The notes under the pieces were generated by a model. The model was given only the letters and a program-made list of their open reading frames with translations, had not been told where the DNA came from and searched no databases. The position numbers and the translations under genes are program-made. From JAJZJT01 sp049964655 (GTDB taxonomy: Bacteria > Actinomycetota > Acidimicrobiia > Acidimicrobiales > RAAP-2), in contig JBMFXC010000105.1 of the NCBI GenBank assembly GCA_049964655.1, positions 1 to 5,372 of the forward strand: DNA of 5,372 nucleotides, given 5' to 3'. Below, in pieces: positions 1 to 5,317 of this stretch. Every line of letters starts with the position of its first letter. Positions within the stretch are counted from its first letter, which is position 1.

Positions 1-10
1 GGCTCCCTCG

Positions 11-871
11 TTGGCGCGGGCACCCCTTACCCGGACGGCGCGCTTCGCGTGGGTCGCCGTCGTCGTCATCGTCGCCCTGGTCGTCGCCCTGGTCGTGGTG
101 GCCCTGACCCACACCACGGTGGTCCAACGAAGCTCCCAGCCCGCCGTCGTCCCCACCTCGACGCTCACCGACCTGGCCAGCCTCCCGACGAGCGCCTTCG
201 ACGGCGTCGGGGTGTCGGCGCCGACGAGCGGCCTGCGCCTGCCGCACGTCGAACCGGCGACGACGCCCGAGCTGACCTCGGGAGGCAAGCCCCTGGTCTT
301 CTACACGGGCGCCGAGTACTGCCCGTTCTGCGCCGCCGAACAGTGGGCGCTCGTCGTGGCGCTGTCACGCTTCGGTCGCTTCACCACCTTGTACCAGGCG
401 TCGTCGTCGGGGACGAGCGCGTTCCCCGGCACCCCGACCTTCACCTTCGCCGGGTCCGCCTACGTCAGCCCCTACGTGTCCTTCACGGGGATCGAGGAGT
501 ACTCGACGACCACGGCCGCTACCGGTGGCTTCACCCAGATCGCCTCGCTAACCCCCAGAGAGCGACAGCTTGTCGACCGGTTCGACCACGCCGTCGCCGA
601 CGCCAAGCCGTTCCCCTTCGTCGACGTGGCCAACCGGCTGGTAGCAACCGCGGCCGGGTTCTCCCCGGCAGTGCTCCACGGCCTGTCGGAGGGGGCGGTG
701 CTCGCCGGCTTGGACGCCCCGAGCACCCCTGCGGCCCAGGGCATCCTCGCCTCGGCCAACGTGCTGAGCGCCGGCATCTGTGCCGCTACCGGCCAACAAC
801 CGTCCACCGTGTGCACCTCGTCCGGAGTCGTCACCGCCGACCGGGCGCTCCACCTCGTCGCCCCGGGGTGA
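11..871 (+). CDS. DUF929-family membrane-anchored protein with thioredoxin-like CPFC motif (5' end uncertain)
   Basis: The product is 286 residues if translation starts at the TTG at base 11. The frame is open to the window edge, so the real start may lie upstream, and no ribosome binding site can be judged in the 10 bases available. A short basic N-terminus is followed by one strongly hydrophobic helix (about residues 13-33), predicting an N-in anchor with the rest outside the cytoplasm. A strand ending in FYTGAEYCPFC places a CxxC pair at C104/C107, as in thioredoxin folds. The segment TPTFTFAGSAYVSPYVSF (about 141-158) and a C-terminal cysteine pair C257/C268 are the pattern I associate with DUF929. 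The family has no established biochemical function; a role in extracytoplasmic thiol or disulfide chemistry is inferred from the CxxC only. The gene converges on the whiB-type gene and shows no operon partner here. Confidence 0.8.
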   Translation: MARAPLTRTARFAWVAVVVIVALVVALVVVALTHTTVVQRSSQPAVVPTSTLTDLASLPTSAFDGVGVSAPTSGLRLPHVEPATTPELTSGGKPLVFYTGAEYCPFCAAEQWALVVALSRFGRFTTLYQASSSGTSAFPGTPTFTFAGSAYVSPYVSFTGIEEYSTTTAATGGFTQIASLTPRERQLVDRFDHAVADAKPFPFVDVANRLVATAAGFSPAVLHGLSEGAVLAGLDAPSTPAAQGILASANVLSAGICAATGQQPSTVCTSSGVVTADRALHLVAPG

Positions 872-930
872 CCGAACAGCCGGCCGGGGCCGCCCAGTCA
901 CCCAGGCCGGCCAGCGGCCCAGTCCGATCA

Positions 931-953
931 GCCGGCACCGGGACGGCGCCGGC
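931..953. terminator. GC-rich hairpin between convergent genes, possible bidirectional terminator
   Basis: GCCGGC at 931-936 can pair with GCCGGC at 948-953; after one mismatch two more pairs extend the stem around a loop of about five bases. It lies between the 3' ends of the DUF929 gene and the whiB-type gene. There is no T-run on either side, so it would be an atypical, U-less terminator. In sequence this GC-rich such a stem can arise by chance. Confidence 0.3.
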
Positions 954-976
954 ACCAGGCCGGGGTGACGAAAGTG

Positions 977-1240
977 TCAGCTGGCGGTGCGGTCGAGGAG
1001 CTGCTTGCGCTCCGCCTCGTTGAGCCCGCCCCAGATGCCGTGCGGCTCGTGGATGGCCAGCGCGTACTCGAGGCAGTGCCGCTTGACCGGGCACGTGGCA
1101 CAGATCGCCTTGGCACGAGCCTCCCGCTTCGCCCGTTCGTCCTTGCGTTCAGGGTGGGGCGGCGGAAAGAACGCCCTCGCCTGCGGTCCGCGACAGGATG
1201 CTTTGACCTGCCAGGTGTCGAGCGCCTGTGCCATCCTCAT
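977..1240 (-). CDS. WhiB-family iron-sulfur transcriptional regulator
   Basis: An 87-residue protein with the full WhiB signature: four cysteines, C16, C47, C50 and C56 (CATCPVKRHC), which in this family ligate a [4Fe-4S] cluster, followed by the turn GIWGG at 68-72 and a short basic tail. Known WhiB proteins bind the primary sigma factor and act as redox or NO-sensitive regulators. The ATG at 1240-1238 was chosen because a strong Shine-Dalgarno, GGGGGAGG, ends six bases upstream. An ATG two codons later is less well spaced, and the frame stays open a further 64 codons upstream without family-like sequence. The start CRG...FF and the segment before GIWGG resemble the WhiB3/WhiD type more than WhiB4/WblA, whose TTDPDELF segment is absent. 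The subtype is tentative. The gene is divergent from the ATPase operon and convergent with the DUF929 gene. Confidence 0.95.
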   Translation of the reverse strand: MRMAQALDTWQVKASCRGPQARAFFPPPHPERKDERAKREARAKAICATCPVKRHCLEYALAIHEPHGIWGGLNEAERKQLLDRTAS

Positions 1241-1246
1241 CCTCGT

Positions 1247-1254
1247 CCTCCCCC
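1247..1254 (-). promoter_or_regulatory. Shine-Dalgarno of the whiB-type gene
   Basis: On the minus strand this reads GGGGGAGG, six bases before the ATG at 1240. It decides the start against the much longer open frame that reaches back to 1432. Confidence 0.75.
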
Positions 1255-1283
1255 TTTGTCCCCCGTGGGCTCTCCCGGCGACG

Positions 1284-1313
1284 ACGGTAATCCGTCTGGA
1301 CGGACAGAAACAA
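1284..1313 (-). promoter_or_regulatory. Putative SigA-type promoter of the whiB-type gene
   Basis: On the minus strand there is TTGTTT (1313-1308) as a -35-like element and TACCGT (1289-1284) as a -10-like TANNNT element, separated by 18 bases. Transcription would begin near 1277 and give a leader of about 37 bases carrying the Shine-Dalgarno. An inverted repeat fills most of the spacer. The assignment rests on motif match and spacing only. Confidence 0.45.
1291..1304. promoter_or_regulatory. Inverted repeat TCCGTC-TG-GACGGA, candidate operator
   Basis: This is a perfect 6+6 bp palindrome with a two-base centre, placed between the proposed -35 and -10 elements of the whiB-type promoter. A dimeric regulator bound here would block or reshape that promoter. 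The binding protein cannot be told from the sequence. Confidence 0.4.
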
Positions 1314-1507
1314 GGCCTCTGACCTGGGATGTTTCCGCTGGGAGGCAGCTGGGAGCGCCGGAGTCCCCTGGCGGCCTGTGGCGAGCCTCCCGGCGACGCC
1401 CACCCAAGCCCGCCATCCCGACGGCGAGACAAGGTCCGCGGTCCCGGCTGGCAGTGCTGGGCCAGTAGCCAGGGTGTCCCCGCCGGAGGAAGTGCGGGCA
1501 GGGACGC

Positions 1508-1513
1508 TACGCT
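1508..1513 (+). promoter_or_regulatory. -10-like TACGCT, probable leaderless promoter of the ATPase operon
   Basis: TACGCT fits TANNNT and ends ten bases before the ATG at 1524, the spacing expected if the transcript begins at or next to the start codon. No Shine-Dalgarno lies at a usable distance: the nearest GGAGG (1485-1489) is 34 bases away. No convincing -35 is seen. Leaderless genes are common in actinobacteria. Confidence 0.4.
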
Positions 1514-1523
1514 CCGCTACGAC

Positions 1524-2513
1524 ATGGACGTCCGCGGATTCTGCACCCAGAGCCGGGTCTTGATCGTGGCGGGCAAGGGCGGCGTCGGCAAGACGACGAT
1601 GGTCGCCGCCCTCGCCCGGGTCGCCGCGGACGCCGGCCTCTCGGTGCTCATTGTGGAGCTCGAAGGCCGCACCGGCATCGCCGGTGCGTTCGGACCGGCA
1701 CAAGCTCTTGGTTACGACGAGGTCGTCCTCGACGACGCCAATGACGGCAGCCCGGTGACCCGGGGGACGGTGCGGGCCAGGATGGTCACGCCCGACGACG
1801 CGCTCGTCGAATACCTCGTCGACCACGGGTTCCGGCGGATCTCCAAGCGGTTGGCCGCGTCGGGGATCGTCGACGTCGTCTCGAGCGCCATCCCCGGGAT
1901 CCGCGACGTGCTCGTGCTCGGCAAGGTCAAGCAGCTCGAACGGTCCGGCGTCGCCGACCTGGTCCTGGTCGACGCCCCGGCCACCGGCCACGCCCTCACC
2001 TTTCTCTCCTCCGCCGGAGGCTTGCTCGACGCGGCGCGCTCGGGCCCGGTTCGCACCCAGGCAGCCGACGTCGCCGAGCTGCTGGGAGATCCGAGCCGTT
2101 GCCAGGTCGTGCTCGTCACCCTCCCGGAAGAGATGCCGGTGAACGAGGTCGTGGAGGCCGCCTACCAGCTCGAGGACCGCATCGGGGTCGCTCTCGGGCC
2201 AGTCGTGGTGAACGGCTGTCTCGCCGATACCCCCGGGCTCGACGTTCCTGCCGCCGAAGCGGTCGTGCAGGCCGGCACCACGCTCTCTCGCCGCCTCGTC
2301 GAAGGCCTCGAGGCAACCCGGTCGTTCCACCTCCACCGGGTGGCGCTCCAGCACGACCAGCTCGACCGGCTCACCCGCGAGCTGCCGCTGCCGCAACTAC
2401 GCACCCCGTACCTCTTCGCCGACCGGATCGGTCCCGACGAGCTTGCCGTGCTGGCCCGGGCGCTCGCCGGAGGGATCACCGAGCTGCCCGGCCCGGCGAG
2501 CGTGTCCCCGTGA
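1524..2513 (+). CDS. ArsA/GET3-like P-loop ATPase, Rv3679 (BagA)-type subunit
   Basis: This 329-residue SIMIBI-class ATPase starts at the ATG at 1524; earlier in-frame codons add sequence without family character. The deviant Walker A is GKGGVGKTT (17-25), including the signature lysine K18 that in ArsA/MinD/GET3 enzymes reaches across the dimer interface. ELEGRTGIAGAFG (about 45-57) takes the switch I position, with Glu where most relatives have Asp-Pro. Switch II is DAPATGH (150-156), and PVVVN ends at N230. The segment IPGIRDVLVLGKVK is what I recall of mycobacterial Rv3679, described as a GET3 homologue (BagA). The insert after switch II is short, with only about 40 residues before the next core strand. 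The metalloid-site cysteines of ArsA and the CxxC of eukaryotic GET3 are absent, so arsenite export is unlikely. The role is probably cytoplasmic and as partner of the next gene, which overlaps it by four bases. Confidence 0.9.
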   Translation: MDVRGFCTQSRVLIVAGKGGVGKTTMVAALARVAADAGLSVLIVELEGRTGIAGAFGPAQALGYDEVVLDDANDGSPVTRGTVRARMVTPDDALVEYLVDHGFRRISKRLAASGIVDVVSSAIPGIRDVLVLGKVKQLERSGVADLVLVDAPATGHALTFLSSAGGLLDAARSGPVRTQAADVAELLGDPSRCQVVLVTLPEEMPVNEVVEAAYQLEDRIGVALGPVVVNGCLADTPGLDVPAAEAVVQAGTTLSRRLVEGLEATRSFHLHRVALQHDQLDRLTRELPLPQLRTPYLFADRIGPDELAVLARALAGGITELPGPASVSP

Positions 2514-3706
2514 CCGCTCCGGGGACCCCCTCCGTCGACGGGGGAGGCGCAACCGCGCCCCTCGGCGACGTGACGTCGGCTGCCTCCGTGGTGGTGTGCT
2601 GCGGGAGCGGCGGGGTCGGCAAGACGACCACGGCGGCAGCGATCGCTCTCCATGCGGCAGCAACGGGGCGCCGGGCGTGCGTCGTCACCGTCGACCCGGC
2701 ACGACGCCTGGCCGACGCGCTCGGGCTCGACCGGCTCTCCAACCAGCCCGCCGCCGTCGACGGTCCCTGGCCCGGTGCGCTGAGCGCCATGATGCTCGAC
2801 CCCAAGCGGACCTTCGACGACCTGATCGAACGGTACGCGGACTCCCCCGAGCAGGCCCAGGGGATCTTGGCCAACCGCATCTACCGGAATCTGACGGGCG
2901 CCCTGTCGGGGACCCAGGAGTACATGGCGATGGAGAAGCTCTACGAGCTCGTCGAGGAGCAGGACTTCGACCTCGTCGTGGTCGACACCCCGCCGTCCCG
3001 CAACGCCCTCGACTTCCTCGACGCACCCAGACGGCTCACGAACTTCCTCGGCAACAGGGTCTTCCAGGTGCTGATGATGCCGACGAGGACGTCGCTCCGG
3101 GTGATGGGAGTGGCCGCCCAGGCCCTGCTGAAGACCTTGTCGAAGGTCGCCGGCGCCGACGTGGTCCGCGACGCCGTCACCTTCTTCCAGGCCTTCGAGG
3201 GCATGGAGGAGGGGTTTCGGCGCCGAGCCGCCCGGATGCGCGAACTGTTGGCCGAGCCCGGGACGGTCTTCGTCGTGGTCGCCTCACCCCGGAGCGAGTC
3301 GATCGACGAGGCCGTCCACTTCGCCGGGAAGTTGACCGACAGCGGTATGGGGGTCGACGCCCTGGTCGTGAACCGCATGCTGCCTCGCTTCGTCGACGAC
3401 GACAACCTCCTCGAGCTCGAGCAGCTGTCGACGGCGAGGGACGGGGCGAACGGGGACCTCCCGCCAGGCGAAGCGGTCAGCGAGGACGCCGGTGCCTTCG
3501 ACGTGCTCGTCCGTACGGTCGAAGGGTATGCCGCGGCAGCGGCACGCGAAGACGCAGCGCTCTCCCAGCTGGTGGCCGCCACGGCAGACGCCCCGGTCGT
3601 CCGGGTGCCTCTGCTGGCGGGGGACGTCCACGACCTCGCCGGTCTGACCGAGCTCAGCTCGCTCCTGTTCGCGGCGGCCAGCGAGGGCAGCCGACCAGCG
3701 CGGTAA
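2510..3706 (+). CDS. ArsA/GET3-like P-loop ATPase, Rv3680 (BagB)-type subunit
   Basis: A 398-residue ATPase starting at a GTG that overlaps the previous stop as GTGA, implying translational coupling. The P-loop is CGSGGVGKTT (31-40): the catalytic K38 is present but the signature lysine is replaced by S33. Switch I is TVDPARRLADALGLD (60-74), switch II VDTPPSRNALDFLDAP (158-173) and VVNRM holds N288. The motif GTQEYMAMEKL (134-144) and these switches match mycobacterial Rv3680 (BagB) as remembered. Between switch II and the next core strand lie about 90 residues, including a methionine- and hydrophobe-rich stretch (178-235) where GET3 has the helical subdomain that holds tail-anchor helices. 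After N288 there is a variable acidic linker (about 296-330), then VRVPLLAGDVHDLAGL near the C-terminus. No CxxC zinc motif is present. The client is unknown; a heterodimer with the preceding ATPase is inferred. Confidence 0.92.
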   Translation: MTAPGTPSVDGGGATAPLGDVTSAASVVVCCGSGGVGKTTTAAAIALHAAATGRRACVVTVDPARRLADALGLDRLSNQPAAVDGPWPGALSAMMLDPKRTFDDLIERYADSPEQAQGILANRIYRNLTGALSGTQEYMAMEKLYELVEEQDFDLVVVDTPPSRNALDFLDAPRRLTNFLGNRVFQVLMMPTRTSLRVMGVAAQALLKTLSKVAGADVVRDAVTFFQAFEGMEEGFRRRAARMRELLAEPGTVFVVVASPRSESIDEAVHFAGKLTDSGMGVDALVVNRMLPRFVDDDNLLELEQLSTARDGANGDLPPGEAVSEDAGAFDVLVRTVEGYAAAAAREDAALSQLVAATADAPVVRVPLLAGDVHDLAGLTELSSLLFAAASEGSRPAR

Positions 3707-3709
3707 GCT
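3704..3709 (+). promoter_or_regulatory. -10-like TAAGCT overlapping a stop codon, possible internal leaderless start
   Basis: TAAGCT begins with the TAA stop of the second ATPase gene and ends six bases before the GTG of the receiver gene. It fits TANNNT at a spacing seen for leaderless transcripts, and no Shine-Dalgarno is present in the gap (GCTCGTCGC). It may give a secondary transcript within the operon, or be chance. Confidence 0.25.
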
Positions 3710-3715
3710 CGTCGC

Positions 3716-4141
3716 GTGACTACCGTCCTCGTGGCCAGCGACACCGCTTCGGTCCGCACCCAGATCACCTCGGTCGTCCGGCGGCCCGGTCGCGACGTCC
3801 GCGAGGTGCACTCGGGGCCGGCGCTGCTCGCCGCCGTGGCCAAGGAGCTCCCCAACCTCGTGGTCGTCGACATGCAGATGGGGAACATGGGCGGCATGGC
3901 GGTCTGCCTCGAGCTCCGGCTGGAGGAGTCCTACGGGAACCTGGGCCACACCCCGGTGCTCATGCTGCTCGACCGCCGACCGGACGTGTTCTTGGCCCGG
4001 CGGTCGGGTGCCGAGGGATGGCTCGTCAAGCCGCTCGACCCCATCCGCATCCGCCGCGCTGTCGTCGCGCTGCTCGACGGGAAGACCTTCGAAGACCCGT
4101 CGTACCTGCCACTCACGTCGGCAGCCGCCCTCGGGGGCTGA
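3716..4141 (+). CDS. Stand-alone, atypical response-regulator receiver domain protein
   Basis: The 141-residue product is a single receiver (REC) fold with no output domain. The start is a GTG nine bases after the previous stop. Strand 1 VLVAS leads to D9, but the first acidic position of the usual pair is S8. Strand 3 VVVDMQMGNMGGM gives the candidate phospho-acceptor D52. Strand 5 LVKPLDP gives the conserved lysine K105. At the strand 4 switch position (PVLMLLDRRPD) the usual Thr or Ser is L85. Thus Asp and Lys are kept while one metal-binding acid and the switch hydroxyl are lost, so phosphorylation-dependent signalling may be altered or absent. The last 20 or so residues (FEDPSYLPLTSAAALGG) lie beyond the fold and look unstructured. 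No histidine kinase is in the window. The tight spacing suggests co-transcription with the ATPases. Confidence 0.82.
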   Translation: MTTVLVASDTASVRTQITSVVRRPGRDVREVHSGPALLAAVAKELPNLVVVDMQMGNMGGMAVCLELRLEESYGNLGHTPVLMLLDRRPDVFLARRSGAEGWLVKPLDPIRIRRAVVALLDGKTFEDPSYLPLTSAAALGG

Positions 4142-4173
4142 GCGGCCGTCGGGCGGGACCGACACTGCCTGCT

Positions 4174-5205
4174 GTGTTCGGCAAGCACGACAACGCCGGG
4201 CGGGGCTCCCGCCGGGTCGGTGGTGACCTTCGGTACACCCGCCGGGGGCGGCGAGGGGTGATCGAGGGCCGGCGCGGTCGCCACGGGGAGACCGGGACGA
4301 CCGAGGGCACGGGTGAGCGTGCCGACCACGACGCCGAGTCCCAGCTCCGGGTCATCACCGAGGCGCTGAACGACCTCGACACCATGGTCGTGCGCGAGGT
4401 GATGACGCCGCGCGTCGACGTGGTGGGACTGGCCATCCCGGTTGCCGCCGAGGACGTCACCCGGGCGGTGCGGGAGTCCGGGCACCGGTCCTTCCCCGTC
4501 TACGACGAGGACCTCGACGACTTGGTCGGCGTGCTGTTCGTCAACGATCTCTTCCGAGCCGGTTGGCGGATGACCGGCTGGCCGGCTGGCGCCGAGCCAG
4601 GCAGGCCGAACAGCGAGGCCGACGAGGCGGGAGGGACGCTCCGCGGTGCTCCCGTCGACCGACCGCTGCCCGAGTCGCTCCAGGTGTCGCGACGCCTCCG
4701 ACAGCCCTTCCTCGTCCCCGAGTCGCTGCCGGTGCTGGACGTCCTCGCCGAGATGCGCCGCCAGCGGCGCGCCTTCGCCGTCGTCGTCGACGAGCACGGC
4801 GGCGTCGAGGGCGTGCTCACCATCAAAGACATCCTCGCCGCCCTAGTCGGCGACCTGCCCGACGAGTTCGACCCCCCCGACGAGCCCGACGTCGTCCGGG
4901 TCGACCAGAACCGCTGGCTCCTCGACGGTCGGATGGGCGTGGACGACGTCCGCGAGCGGCTCGCCATCGACGTCCCCGACGGCGAGTACGTCACCCTCGG
5001 CGGGTTCCTCTTCGAACGGTTCGGCCACATCCCGATCGAGGGCGAGGCCGTCGCCGTCGACGGCTGGGACCTGCGGGTGGCCGAGATGGACCGTCGTCGC
5101 ATCGCCAAGGTGGTGGCCCGTCGCACCCCTTCGACCGAACCCGGACCAGCCGGCCCGGTGCCGGACCGGCCCGACCTCGCAGCCAGGCACCCGGCCGTCG
5201 AGTAG
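4174..5205 (+). CDS. CBS-pair / CorC_HlyC domain protein without membrane domain
   Basis: The product is 343 residues from the GTG at 4174 (MFGKHDN...). A GTG at 4258 (315 residues), behind a G-rich tract, is the alternative. The frame is open far upstream, so the stop context does not decide. Residues 1-55 are basic and low in complexity. The CorC-type lead-in TMVVREVMTPRVDVVGLAI (70-88) follows, then CBS 1 to about 130 (HRSFPVYDEDLDDLVGVL). After a long linker (about 131-178) comes CBS 2 (FLVPESLPVLDV to DILAALVGDLPDEFD, 179-233). The CorC_HlyC domain is at 240-317 (YVTLGGFLFERFGHIPIEGE), and a Pro/Arg tail ends the protein. CBS pairs bind adenosine nucleotides or Mg-ATP; CorC-type proteins are linked to Mg2+/Co2+ handling. 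The DUF21/CNNM transmembrane part of most actinobacterial relatives is missing, as in E. coli CorC/YbeX. It is the last gene of the operon, 32 bases after the receiver gene. Confidence 0.88.
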   Translation: MFGKHDNAGRGSRRVGGDLRYTRRGRRGVIEGRRGRHGETGTTEGTGERADHDAESQLRVITEALNDLDTMVVREVMTPRVDVVGLAIPVAAEDVTRAVRESGHRSFPVYDEDLDDLVGVLFVNDLFRAGWRMTGWPAGAEPGRPNSEADEAGGTLRGAPVDRPLPESLQVSRRLRQPFLVPESLPVLDVLAEMRRQRRAFAVVVDEHGGVEGVLTIKDILAALVGDLPDEFDPPDEPDVVRVDQNRWLLDGRMGVDDVRERLAIDVPDGEYVTLGGFLFERFGHIPIEGEAVAVDGWDLRVAEMDRRRIAKVVARRTPSTEPGPAGPVPDRPDLAARHPAVE

Positions 5206-5211
5206 CGAGCC

Positions 5212-5237
5212 CACCGGGCCCGTAGCAGCAGCCGGTG
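5212..5237 (+). terminator. Weak hairpin after the CorC-like gene
   Basis: CACCGG (5212-5217) pairs with CCGGTG (5232-5237) over a 14-base loop, beginning six bases after the TAG stop. There is no T-run. It is a possible but weak operon terminator. Confidence 0.25.
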
Positions 5238-5266
5238 CCCCGGAGCCGACCAGCCCAGGGGTCGAG

Positions 5267-5272
5267 TAGCAT
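5267..5272 (+). promoter_or_regulatory. -10-like TAGCAT upstream of tRNA-Pro
   Basis: TAGCAT fits TANNNT and lies 45 bases before the mature tRNA 5' end, leaving room for a processed leader of about 40 bases. No clear -35 is seen. Its last two bases are the first two of the inverted repeat 5271-5309. Confidence 0.35.
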
Positions 5273-5309
5273 CGGCACGTCGCCGGTCGGCCACCTGTGG
5301 GGTGCCGAT
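5271..5309. repeat. 8-bp inverted repeat ATCGGCAC ... GTGCCGAT before the tRNA
   Basis: The arms at 5271-5278 and 5302-5309 are perfect complements separated by 23 bases. As RNA it could fold in the tRNA leader or end read-through from the CorC-like gene; as DNA it could be a split operator. It ends eight bases before the tRNA. Confidence 0.5.
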
Positions 5310-5317
5310 CGCGCCGA

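Noticed and set aside
1272..1398. A 12-base direct repeat, CTCCCGGCGACG, at 1272-1283 and 1387-1398.
   Set aside because: There are only two copies 115 bases apart, with no positional logic against either start. In sequence of this GC content it may well be chance.
1241..1432. A 64-codon N-terminal extension of the WhiB-type protein to the start at 1432.
   Set aside because: The extension has no family-like sequence and would translate through the proposed promoter and Shine-Dalgarno. The ATG at 1240 gives a typical WhiB length.
1329..1523. An upstream extension of the first ATPase to an ATG at 1329.
   Set aside because: The 65 extra residues lack similarity to ATPase N-termini, while the ATG at 1524 places the P-loop at the usual distance (residue 17).
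1149..2396. A 415-codon open frame on the minus strand opposite the first ATPase gene.
   Set aside because: Its translation is Asp/Gly/Arg-rich and shows no motif. It mirrors the codon bias of the ATPase gene and also overlaps the true whiB-type gene in another frame.
1524..3706. Arsenite-pump ATPase (ars operon).
   Set aside because: The genes are ArsA-like in fold, but no ArsB, ArsR, ArsC or ArsD is nearby and the conserved metalloid-binding cysteines are not seen. The match is to the Rv3679/Rv3680 type.
2941..3897. A 318-codon minus-strand open frame opposite the second ATPase and receiver genes.
   Set aside because: The composition is Ser/Thr/Arg-rich with no recognisable domain. It is the antisense shadow of well-supported genes.
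2443..5205. A continuous open plus-strand frame of about 920 codons whose last third is the CorC-like gene.
   Set aside because: The first two thirds overlap the two ATPase genes and the receiver gene in another frame and translate to Arg/Gly/Pro-rich sequence with no domain. High GC at third positions keeps the frame open. Only the part from 4174 (or 4258) is a gene.
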